Source of the DNA: Nissolia schottii
Taxonomy: Eukaryota; Streptophyta; Magnoliopsida; Fabales; Fabaceae
Direction of reading: 5' to 3'
DNA length: 64,000 nt
Assembly (NCBI GenBank): GCA_003254905.1
Contig: QANU01028716.1
Location: 486,747 to 550,746, forward strand
The notes under the pieces were generated by a model. That model saw only the letters and a list, made by a program, of their open reading frames with translations. It ran no database searches and was not told the DNA's origin. The first letter of the stretch is position 1, and each line of letters opens with the position of its first letter. Shown here one piece after another: positions 12,160-23,700 of this stretch. A program made the translations under genes and the position numbers.

Positions 12160-14495
12160 CATGGATACTTACGGAAAGTTTACGAAAGTTTTACTTATCA
12201 TAAGTTATTCGGAAATGTATTTTGACATTTGCTTGGCATGGAAATCAACATTCAACTTTTGTAGTTTGGATCTGTTTCACTAAAAACTAAAATTATTTTC
12301 TCTCATTCTATCTTCTTCTCTTTTTTTTTTTTCTTTTTTTCTTTTTTCAAGAATGATATATCTCTCATTCACTTTAATTCGTTTGAAATATATTAAGCAC
12401 AAAATTTTTTAAAAAAAATTATGAATTTAATTTTGGTATAATGTAAAATAATTTATACTATTATTTAATCATGCATTAGTGTATGAGAGATTTTTCAAGA
12501 TAATAAATGAAAGAGTTAATAGTTTTTTTAATATAACAATATATTATTAGATGATGATATGAAAATCTAGTGTATCAAAATTAATTTAAAAACCATTCCT
12601 ATACCACGATGCACAAATTTTAATAGAATGTTCAAATTTTTTTTCTTGCTTGGCTTACTAACTCCATAAGTATTAATCATCTTACTTGGGTATTGTTGGA
12701 ACTAATTCATACATCCACTAAACAAAAGCTTATCAATTTTGTCATTTGCGTTTAACTTTGAAAGTGGAATAGATCACGCCATTTAATATTTTTTTTTCTT
12801 TCTAAAATTAGCATTTCAAGACATGAAAATTTTGAAACTGTTCTTGAAGTGGATGACCACCAACCACCAAACTAACAATAAAGAATTAGCTGAATCAGTA
12901 ACACCATTAATCTTGAGATAATTTGAGAGTCTTTTAAAGCATTGATGATTTTCACTTTCACGTGAGAAGACAATTTTGTTTTTCATAAGTTCCCATGAAA
13001 TCTCAATAAAATCATTGATGATGTTGGTTGAATATATACTTGAAGCAAGTAACCACATGTTCACATTGTAACTTCTCATTTGAGTACAAAAGTTTTCATT
13101 TGTGACACTATTTGATTTAAAATAAATGTTAAATTAGGGTTAACATACAATTTAAGAAAAATAATAAATAATTTTAGTAAGATACAAAATATTTTAAGTA
13201 GGCAAAATTATTTCCGTCAATTTTCTTATAATATACTCCTTTCGTTTCGTTTTAAGTATCCACAATCAAATATTACACATATCAAAGTAAAACAAAATAT
13301 TATGAATTAGAAAAATTATCATTATATAAAAAATAAATTTTTAGTTCTAATACAGTTATTATTCTTTTTACATTCACTACTATACTAATAAATATTTCAC
13401 TGCAACTAGGGATATGAATAGAAATAAGAGAAATAATTATGCCTAGATAATGTAAATGAACATATATTTTAAAATCCTAAAAATAAAAAGATTGACGATT
13501 AAAACAAAACAGATATAGTAATTAACATTATATTCTCTTTATTTATGTAGTCATTTTTGGGGTGATATTTATATAGCCATCCGTACGTACAATTAAATGA
13601 AGAAAAATCTTAAAATTAATGTTTGAATTTTTATCCAAATTTAATTGTCCAAATGACGTGACATATATGATAATATGCAAATTAACAAGTGAGTCATGTC
13701 TCTTTATTTCATCTAAATATCTATCATCTTTATTTTTGTTAAAATTTTGACAAAAAATTATAAAAATCTAACAATATTCTTAAATGAATATCAATACATT
13801 AATATTCGCAGTTAACAATTCTAAAACTCTAAAGTATTAAAAACTTGACAATTATTTTAAAATGTAGAAAGCATTTAGTATCAATTAGAAGGACTCATTA
13901 GTGACTTACTATGTGGACCAATTTTCCTAAACTTAAGCCACTAAGACCATGTAGTCAACACGGAAACTCCAAGTAGCATAGAGTGGCTGAGGTAATCAAT
14001 CACAACAAAAACCATCGATAAAGTACAAATATTCATATTATCAAATAATTGGTAACTAATTTTTAAATTTGATTCTAGGATCCCCTATCAGTGGTTACTT
14101 TTTCTTGCTTCACGGGTTGGCTTAGGTTACTTAAGCTGATTTCTATTTTCAGCTAGGTTCATGAAACAATATTTTTAGCTTTAAACTGTCTCTATCTGCA
14201 AATTTCAAAATTCTCATAATTGTTTTTAATTATTCTTGACCCACTTGCATTTTTATAATATAAAAAGATTAGAAGTTTAAAGGAATGGATAGCAAAAAAA
14301 CTACACTTACCATTTCATCAATGCTCTGCCTTTTCTGACTGCAGGATTCAAGTATGTAAGTTTATGATCTCGAATAATCTGGACACAAACAGAAGCATTA
14401 TTCGGATTTGAAAATTTATAATTATAACATAACACATTTAAATTAAGGAGAGGCATTGGTCGACTCTAGTATAAAAAAATGTACACTTACCCGTT

Positions 14496-14535
<40 letters not shown>

Positions 14536-14640
14536 TTGACAAATCTATGACTAAGTAGTTTTTTTTTTATGAAAACTAGATAGTTTTTATTGTATACATT
14601 TATAAATTATTTATTACGTCGGTTTATCTTTTAACTATCA
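12160..14640. other. Gene-free AT-rich region with an (AT)n microsatellite
   Basis: Long A/T-rich stretches without sustained coding frames. The one distinct element is an (AT)n run of about 30 bp at 14502-14532. The small minus-strand open frame near 12816-13079 has no recognisable domain and biased composition, and I do not treat it as a gene. Confidence 0.45.
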
Positions 14641-15239
14641 ATATTCGATAGACATTGGCTTGTTGATGGCATTCGACTCTTTTGAGGAGGTGATTTTTTT
14701 GAGTTTTTTTTACTGTTTTGTCCCTGTCAGAGGAACAAATTACTAAAATACCCCATTTCAAAACATATTACAGAATTACCACGGTTTCTGCTGACGTGTT
14801 TTATACCCTTTTTAAGTGTTTATATACCTTTAATAGTTGTTGTATTGGTAAAAATAGTTGAGAAAGGAGTTGGGCTCCCGCGCATGAGGCCAAGCCTTTT
14901 GCGCCCTTCGAAGTCCAAATCGATGGATTCCCCCACGCGCATTATAAAGAGCATCCTAACCTTTTTGCAAGATTGTTTTTTGAATTTTTGTAGCTTACCT
15001 GAGAACCCAAAATTTTTGCATGTAGTGAATTTTCCGTCCACCATGTGCTAATTTTTTTCTTTCGAAAATAGCTATATTTTGTGTTTGATACATTATATGA
15101 TATCTAGTAAAAGTCGAACATGACTCCTTTAATTTACCTCTTAACAAAGAATTAAAGGAGATGTTGCTTGGGTTACTAACTCTAAGCCATCTTGTAAACA
15201 ATTTTTTCTGAGTATGCATTGCACCATTCGGGATAACTA

Positions 15240-17725
15240 TTGCGTGACGGTGGAATCTTATCCTTAAATTAAATTAAATTATGGAAGCATTACTATGAAC
15301 ACTTCTCCTGATTCTATGCTTAATAAGAAACAAGTAATAGGCATGCGAGTAGAGGAGAACAAACTTGAAAGGGAGACATCTTAAGGATGTTGAATCTTTC
15401 AGAAAACTTGAACACTTGGGTGAAGTACGAAAGTGGAGTGGGGAAGAGTTTGCTGAAACAAGAAGAGTGTGGACCAGCACCACATGCTTGGTCTGTTGGA
15501 AACTTGGCAAAAATTGGTGACTTTATATGCACGGATAGACAAATGGATTTCTCGGAATATATGTTATCCAAGTCTCTCGAAATAGGTTGACTATTGCTCC
15601 AAAATTTGAAGGAGCGGTGGATATCAAGGACCTTCCGCCAATTAGCATTGTGGGAGGTATATATAAAGTCATATAGATGATTTTAGCAGGGAGGACCAAA
15701 ACAGTTATGAAAGATCTAGTGGGGGAAGAACAAACAACGTTTATAGAAGGCAGACAAATACATGATGGTGCCTTGATTGCATGTGAGGTGGTTAATTGGA
15801 ACAAGAAAAATTTAAAAAAAAAAAAACAAGATATTCTTGTGAAGCTGGACTTTCAGAAGGCATACAACTCGTTGAGGTGGGAATTCATTGATCATGCACC
15901 ACAAAGAATGGGATTTGGGGATACCTAGAGGAAATGGATAAGAAACTGTTTATCCTCTACAACAATGTGTATTATGATAAATGACAACCCATCAAAGCAA
16001 TTCAACATGCATGGAGAAAGGATTGAGATAAGGGGATCTAGTGTCACCTTTCCTCTTTGTGCTTGTTGGGAAGGTTCTAAATAAGCTTTTGTCAAAGGTG
16101 GTTGATTTGGAGATAATTGAAGGAATTTGTATGGGAAGGGATAATATTCATTTATCCCATTTGCAATTTGCTTATGTCACATTGCTATTTTACTCGACAA
16201 AGGAAAAAGTTCTCATGAACTATACGAGAATTTCACAGTGCTTTGGAATCATATTTGGCCTTAAGATTAATTATGGTAAGTCTACCTTAATCCCTCTTGA
16301 TTGCCCGGAGGAGTTAGAGGAACAACTAAAAGACGGCTTGGGGTTGCGGTATTGCAAGGCTTCCCATTACATATATATCTAGGTATTCCATTGGGAGCAA
16401 ACCCTAACAGGATAGCGACATGGAATCCAATTATAGAAAAGATTGACACATGGAATCCAATTATTAGGGACCTCCACTTAATTGGAATGTCGTGGAACTG
16501 AGAAGCACTGGCACTAGGAGTTCTAAGAGGCGTAGTATTGACACCTGGAAGGTCAACAAACATCACAGCATCAGAAATCCATAAGAAAAACATAACTGTA
16601 GGCTTTGCGATAGCGATCTGGCATCGCTACGGTGATCCAACATCGCCACGACGATCGTGGATCAGCATAGGGCTGCCATTACCAAAGTAGTGGCGTCGGG
16701 GCCTACTATCCCAGGTCATCCTTAACAGGACTAGCTACTTATCCTAAGTGAAGATATTGCGTCTTCAAGAGATAGAGAGAGGAAGAAACTGAGCAGGACG
16801 TTGGGGCCTACTACCCCAGGCCATCCTTAAAAGGACTGACTACCTACCCTAGGTGAAGATATTGCGTCATCAAGAGAGAGAGGAAGAAATTGCTCAGGAA
16901 TTCCATTCTAGAGAGGAGAGAAGTCTGAAACTCTGAGCGAGTTGAAAGGGGGAGAGGAGAGCTCTATATCTAGGTAGAGGAGGTGACCAAAAAGGCGGGT
17001 CGGGCCCTCTTCTGGCCTAGGGGGCGCAGATTAAGGTTTTTGATCAGTAGCAACACGCCAAGGGCGCTGCAGCGCGTCCCAAAATTATCCTGGGCCCTTG
17101 TGACGAGCTCTTCGTCGCAAGTCGTTGCAAATACAAGCGAGGATAAACAATGAAGCACAATTGGGGTGGGACCTTAGGTTTGTTGGCAACAAGTTTAGTC
17201 ATGTGAAGTATTGCTTTGTAAAATTTAAGATGAGATATGATAAACAGTCGCTGAAAAAGTGGAGAATATTTTGGGTGGAGTGGGGTGGCAACGACATGCA
17301 ACATAAGATGTGGGTGGCAAACGAAGATATCAGACAGTTAATACATGTTATGGTCCAGGTTCGGGTATTGGTGTTGCATTTCAATTAGGTTGCGTGGGTG
17401 ACTGCGTAGATTTATTGTTTTGATTCTAATATAACTGTAATGAGTGGTTTTGTATATCAAATCCTATAAATTAGGATGGGGTAAATGGTGGATATTTATG
17501 ATGGTATTAGTGTATATGTAATGTATTGGCCTTAAACAGTAGGGGTTGGGGGTTCTCCTTTCCCCCTTTGATTCTTTTCCTTTTTGGATTTTGCTTGGGG
17601 ATTTTCAATGAGGCTCGAACACCTGCTTGTCAGATACTCGGTGGTCTGGATTGGTGTGTTTGCTTCCTCTCATTGAGATTAAGCTATTTTCAATGAATAA
17701 AAGTTCATTGTCATAAAAAAAATTG
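15240..17725 (+). mobile_element. LINE (L1-type) remnant with reverse transcriptase
   Basis: The reverse transcriptase of a plant L1-type LINE is readable from about 15600 to 16380: DIKDLPPISIVGGIYKVI, ILAGRTKTVMKDLVGEEQTT, FIEGRQIHDGALIACEVVNW, then KLDFQKAYNSLRWEFIDHA and RMGFGD. These match RT blocks 2-4 (family form FxxGRQIxDGxLIAxEV and KLDFxKAYDSVxWxFL). Here the family's D of YDS is N. Frameshifts and stops follow. At about 15440-15540 CGPAPHAWSVGNLAKIGDF resembles the WxxxxGxPxHAW block of the LINE ORF1/DUF4283-like region. The 3' end has a typical LINE tail, AATGAATAAAAGTTCATTG followed by an A run ending near 17725. A GC-rich block at about 16600-17110 does not look like LINE sequence. 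Dead copy. Confidence 0.65.
16698..16892. repeat. Tandem duplication about 105 bp inside a GC-rich insert
   Basis: GGGGCCTACTATCCCAGG at about 16698 recurs as GGGGCCTACTACCCCAGG at about 16803. Both continue through CATCCTTAA, AGGACT, CTA, GTGAAGATATTGCGTC and GAGAGAGGAAGAAA. It sits inside a GC-rich block (about 16600-17110) whose base composition differs from everything around it and which contains GCGCTGCAGCGCG. Origin not recognised; it may be an insertion into the LINE. Confidence 0.65.
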
Positions 17726-17982
17726 ATTTACTGTGTTGTGTTAGATTTGAGATTTCATTTAAAAAAAGCAATTTTGTTTTTCTAATGTTATTTGGTAAAC
17801 ATAATTATAATTTAAAGAGAGTGATTACTTGTTTATATTATTATTCAAAAGAGAAAAGATGATTTGCCCTTTTATTTTTATTTTAAATATATAGTACATT
17901 ATTCTAAAAACAATTACTTGTAAAATTGTGGCGGTTTAATTATTCATTAATGGTAAAAGTGATATTCTTTTCCCTACATTCG
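17726..17982. other. Spacer between LINE tail and SINE
   Basis: AT-rich sequence with no feature I can name. Confidence 0.4.
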
Positions 17983-17996
17983 CAAAAGGGGAGTGA

Positions 17997-18165
17997 TACC
18001 AATGGGGTTGGTCCGTAAGAGGATTGGTATCCTGAGACCTTGTGTACATAGTTATTTCACTGGGAGACTTATCCACCCCAGTCAGGTGCACGACTCGGAT
18101 TAACCTAAATTAATCAAGGCGAAGCCTTAGAACTGGGTAGACAAACCACAAACCAAAAAAAAAAA
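17997..18165 (+). mobile_element. SINE with 14-bp target-site duplication
   Basis: A 169-bp insertion is flanked by perfect direct repeats CAAAAGGGGAGTGA at 17983-17996 and 18166-18179. The body begins TACCAATGGGGTTGGTCCGT, carries the plant-SINE style middle section with GTGCACGACTCGGATTAACC, and ends in an A-rich tail just before the second repeat. Length, tail and long duplication together indicate LINE-machinery mobilisation. The Pol III A and B boxes are not well preserved by eye, so the copy is old or 5'-truncated. Confidence 0.75.
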
Positions 18166-18194
18166 CAAAAGGGGAGTGACTGTTTGCTACTCCC

Positions 18195-19402
18195 ATTTGT
18201 TTATCTCCACTTCCACTAAATCATTCTCGTTGGCAACTTCTCTAAAACGCCTTTACACACGGGAGTGTGAAAATTGTCACTTTCTTTTATCTAATGTCAT
18301 TCCAACTATAGAATACTCTTATACAATTTCTCTAAAATAAACTTCCATATTTTTCTTAGTTAAAATATATGAATTCACTAATTTTATAAAATAAGTTAAA
18401 ATAAATTTTAATTAAAACAAAAAAATAATTTAAATGCAACCTATATTCGTTATAATGATAATAAAAATGGTTTTTCTATTAAAAAATAGTTTGAAAACTT
18501 AATTTAATATTTATTTTACATATTTTTTAAAGTATAAATTTTCTTATATTTTTAGGGAGGTTTTATTATCACTCCTTTTTAATTAAAATTATTTTTGTTA
18601 CAACTAATAATTTTTTGTTAGCTTCTTAAAAGTTTACAATTTTTTAATTACCACTCTTCATTTATTTATTTTTATCTTAAAATTAAGTATTTTATGAATT
18701 TATAAAATTATTTATTTAATATAATAATTAACAATATTACTTATTTAATATAAAAATATAAGTTAAAAATATGATAATTAAAAATTGAATTTAACCTCTA
18801 AATTTGTTTTACTAGCATAATAATTAATATAATTTTTATTCAAGATTTTTTATTTATTTATTTTTTACTTAAAAAATTTAACCTAATATATTTTTATTAA
18901 AAAAAACATGAAGTTAAACATTTTCTTAATTTAATGACCAATATATAGAAGAGTAGTTTAGAAAAAATCAGTACAAAAAGCCTTATTTACATAAGGTTTT
19001 GTTTAATATAAATTAAATAATTTTTAAGTAAGATTTATATTTATTATCATGATAGGGAAATGTTTTATAGGTTAAATTTGATTTTTACTTCTTATTATAT
19101 GTTTTAAGATATACTGGTTTTTATATTAAATAAGTCATTTTATAAATTTTACTATAAACTTATTTGTTTAAAAAAAATTCAAAAAGAAATAGTGATAATT
19201 AAAAAATTAAAAAAAAAATCTAACAATGAATACAGGTTGCATTTAAATTGTTTCGTTTATTTTACTGAAAATTTAATGTAATGTATTTTATAAAAAATAG
19301 TGAAGTTAAACATTATTTTATTAATTTAACTAAGAAAAGTATGTAAGGATATTATAATGTTATGAACTAGAATAATTTAGTGGAAGTGGAGATAGACGAA
19401 AT
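18195..19402. mobile_element. 1.2-kb foldback / MITE-like long inverted repeat
   Basis: The outer left arm, TATCTCCACTTCCACTAAAT at about 18203, is the inverse of the right arm near 19373-19396. Pairing continues inward: TTTCTTAGTTAAA near 18350 pairs with the region near 19321-19335, and AATTTAAATGCAACCT near 18428 pairs with 19230-19246. Weaker pairing then runs through the AT-rich core (CTTATTTAATATAAAAA against TTTTTATATTAAATAAGT). Almost the whole segment can therefore form one hairpin. No transposase is present. The right edge has no obvious duplication of the left flank, so the class is undecided. Confidence 0.65.
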
Positions 19403-20350
19403 CCGTCACAAAAGTCATGAAAACATTTCAACAGTTCTGAGGGCCTTATTGTGGTTTCTACGCATGTAGGAACTAAGCACTTTGTATGTGTTTATCTTGT
19501 GAATAAAGTTGAAATAGAAAAGCTAATTAGTTATTCCCTCTGTTTCTGCCTTGTATGTAGGCTGGCAATTGATAAATACAAGCAGTGCATGCCTTTATTT
19601 GAATTACGAAAGATAAGGTGTGATATTTGCACATCATCAATCATCATCATAATAAAATACCAAATACAAGACTATCTTTTATATATATATATAATGAATT
19701 TTTAACCATAGAATTATATTTCTAGGGTTAATATTGAATTTTAAATGAAAATATATTAAAATTAATTTTAGTCCATTAATTTTGTGTCTCTTGTAAAGTA
19801 TATTTCCTTATTAATATTCAATATTAGCTATATAAATATAATCTAATATATATATATATCTCTTAAATTTCAACAAACGTGTATTTTGTTTTAAAAAAAA
19901 AATTAACTCTCATCCATATTATTGTAAAAGCCTCAGATATTAAGGAGATAAGATTGCATTTGTTTCGGTGAATTAGGCTAAAAATTCACTATTTTCAGCA
20001 AAACAGATATATTTTCAGCATTTTAATTCTTTTTATCAAAATTTAATTTTTTTAATTAATTTTAAAAAAATTTAAAAGAAACATTGCCTATTAAAAGTGA
20101 TAGTATAAAATTGTTTTAATATTTTTATAAAATTATATTAATATTTAATTTTTAATCTCAATTGAATCATTGATATTTAAGAATTTTTTTTAAAGGAATT
20201 TGATATTTGTTTTCCGTTTTACTATTTTTCTTTTGTTTGCTTTGAGTGTTGGAGATTTCGTGCGTGGACACATGTCCATTGCAACACAGCACCGAATGGC
20301 AATGGGAAAATCAAATATATAAAAAAATTGAAAATAAACTCCAAAAAAAA
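19403..20350. other. Intergenic region upstream of the glycosyltransferase gene
   Basis: AT-rich upstream DNA. Short open frames at 19451-19705 and 20246-20488 have no recognisable domain. The proximal end holds the predicted promoter. Confidence 0.4.
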
Positions 20351-20359
20351 TCAACTAAA

Positions 20360-20367
20360 TATAAAAA
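20360..20367 (+). promoter_or_regulatory. Candidate TATA box of the DUF604 gene
   Basis: TATAAAAA lies 370 bp upstream of the ATG at 20737, implying a leader of about 340 nt. The leader contains several short CT-rich stretches typical of plant 5' UTRs. Position-based inference. Confidence 0.35.
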
Positions 20368-20736
20368 GGGTCTTCAGTCATTTGATGTTCTTTGTATAAA
20401 TCAAAAAGATTCTGCAAACTCCAAAGAAACCCCAAACACTATCTATAGCCAGCACGTTTTTGTTCAGCTCAGATTTCTTGTGTGTTAAACTCAAAAGAGT
20501 GTCTATGTACAATTTCTCACCTCAAGCACGCTTTCAAGTGAAACTCTTGCAACCTTGAAAAAAACTTACCAAAATCTGATCTTGCAACTTTCTCTTTCAA
20601 TTCCTTCATCTTATAAATCCTAGCAAGGCAAGTTCATAAGATTCTTACTATGTGATTTCTTTTCTTCTTTTTAAATGTTTTATTTTTAATTTTTTTTCCC
20701 TACAAAATTCCAAATTAATTTTAAATTTTTGAGACC

Positions 20737-23700
20737 ATGTCCACGATGAAGAGCAATCATCCCAAAGACCTAGAACACCTTTACTCTTCATGGAGCCTCT
20801 CAAAGCTAATGGCTTTTTTCTTCCTCTTGATCTCAATCTCCTACCTCTTCTACTCCCTTAGATTTGTTAGCAACTCCTATGAATGTGATGACCAAAACCC
20901 CCACATTCAGAAAAATCTCGTGCAACCAAAAGATTCACCATTTGATGTAGCAGAATTAGAACAACAACAAGAAGAAGGAGAATCAAAAACCAACATTTCC
21001 CACATAGTTTTTGGGATCGGAGCCTCAGCAAAGCTATGGAAGCAAAGGAAGGAGTACATCAAGCTATGGTGGAAGCCCCATTTGATGAGAGGCATTGTCT
21101 GGCTTGAAAAAGAGGTAAAAATCGAAACTTTGGACAAAAACCTCTTACCCCAATTGAGGATTTCGCAAGACACCTCAAGTTTCAAGTACAAGAACCCAAA
21201 GGGTCACAAATCAGCCATAAGGATCTCAAGGATTGTGTCCGAGACACTAAGGCTTGGAATCAAAGGTGTCAGGTGGTTTGTGATGGGCGATGATGACACA
21301 TTCTTTGTGACTGAGAATTTGGTTAAGGTTCTGTCCAAATATGATCACAACCAATTTTATTACATTGGTAGTTCTTCTGAGTCTCATTTGCAGAACATAT
21401 ATTTTTCATATAATATGGCTTATGGTGGCGGTGGATTTGCAATAAGCTACCCTTTGGCTTTGGCATTGGAGAAGATGCAGGACAGGTGTATACAGAGGTA
21501 CCCTGGGTTGTATGGGTCAGATGATAGGATTCAGGCTTGTATGGCTGAGCTTGGGGTCCCACTCACCAAGGAGAGAGGGTTTCATCAGGTCAGTGCTAAT
21601 CACTCAGTAATCTCTAGAATCGCTGGAATTTTATGTTTATTTTATTTTTTTGTTTCCTTGTTGATTATTATTTGGCTATTGTGTTTTTGCTATATAGTGA
21701 ATCCCCAAAATTTGGTTTAAAATATCGATAGACAAGATAGTCTTGAGTAGACTGAAAAGTCTCTCAATTTACTTGAGGAGGTTCTTCGTCGTTCAAAATG
21801 TGGGACAATTTGGTTTTTTAGTTGTGTGAATTAGGACATTTTGATTCCTAAACCCACACAATTAAGGGGGGGAGGGGTGTTTTAGGATGTTTAGGGTCAA
21901 AGTGTCTCGCATTTTAAGTCAGTGAATAATTTTCATGAATTTTGATGTAGTCCTTGCTCGACTGAAAAGTCTATTCAAGATCTTTCACCATTGTGAGATA
22001 TTTTAGTTTTTAAACGCGTAAAACAAGAGAATTTGATACCTAAATACACAATTAGTTGGCGTTTAGATCAAAGTGTAGTGTCTCGCATTTTAAACGATGA
22101 GTTACTCTGAGTTGACTTTTTAAAATTAAGAGACTATTTTATCAGAAAATAATATTATTATTACTAATATTATTTTCATATTATCATTTTGGGTTTGTGA
22201 AGAGATTATTTCTGTTTGATTCCTTAGAAAACTTAGAAAGTGGGAAAGTGTTGGGGAAGGGTGAAAACAAATAGCAACGGGAAGGCAAATTGATGAACTT
22301 TTTCAGTCTGAGACTATTTAGATTTGACTTGGTCAACCTATGATTGTTATGGAGAAAGTTATTAGAAGTGGTGGGAAAAAAATTGGTAAATAAACAAAAA
22401 GATAAGGTGGACGAATTTTTGGGGTTCATATTTGATTTAAAATAAGTAAAGTTAGAGAAGCCTTTTTAGGTTCCCTTCCCACTTGGTGTAATCTTTTTTG
22501 TTCATGTGAAATCTCTCCTTTTTTTTGGGTAATTAAAGTTAGTTCTAGTTTCTAGGGAGATTATTGTTGAATTAGAAAATGCGATACTAATTTGTTCACT
22601 AATTGCACTTTTATAGGTGACCTAACCAAATTTACGGCTCTAATAAGACCGAACTTTGGGATGGTTGGTGTCACATTTCAAAAGAATTTTATATGTATTT
22701 GTTGAATGAACTTCCTAGGATCTTGTTTATGATGTGGAGGAATTTGAGGGGTAGATGATTGATTTATTTATTAATATATTAATATATCAATAATTTAAAA
22801 AAAATGCTGTCCCCGGCGATAGATGCCAATGGATCCAGAAAGTCTTAACCAGAAAAAAGACAAACCACGATGATAGACAGTAAGTTTGATGTTAAAATAC
22901 CATATATGCAGCCAAAAATGGAAGAGATCTAATTGGTTTTGACTATATTTGATCTTCTCAATTTTCTAGTCTCCCCATAATTGATTCTCTCTCTCTCTCA
23001 AACCAAAACCATTAAACAAGGCAAACGACCAAGACCAATTCCACAACATCTAAATAAATACTTGATCTTAGACCATATTTAATGCACCGTCAAAAAATAT
23101 TACTATAAACTATTGATTTTAAATTTTATTATTTGAAAAAAATATAAAACAAAACAAATCAATGGTTTAAGATTTTTTTGACCCTGTATTAAATGTGAGG
23201 AGACTTAAATATGGTTCAAGATAAAATGTTTCTCCCACATCTATGGTTCCATGCTTCTAACTTTAATCCCACCGACTCATCAATAGGTTATAGGTCAATT
23301 ATTAAGTTTGTTGGTTTCTCCCTTATTTATCATAAGAAAAATGTTAAGCAATGGTCAGAACGATGTAACAATCCTAGCGGTTCTTGAATAAATTTAGTGG
23401 ATCTCACTTTAATTCATCTAATCAAAATTTTGGCTATAATTTTGGCAATATTGTATTTTTTTTTAATTTATGTACATTGATTTTTTAATAATTTTAGGAT
23501 TAATATCTAACTTCGTTCTTAATTTTATATGTGTGTTCAATTTAATTTCTAAACAAACAAAAAGGACTAGTTAACCTGACAATGGTTAGACTCGTTAATT
23601 TATTTGTCATTGAACTTGATAAAAAAAAGATTGATTACTCTTTAAAGAAAGAACTAACAAGTCTAACTATGGTTAAGTTCAAGGTTAACAAATTTTTTTT

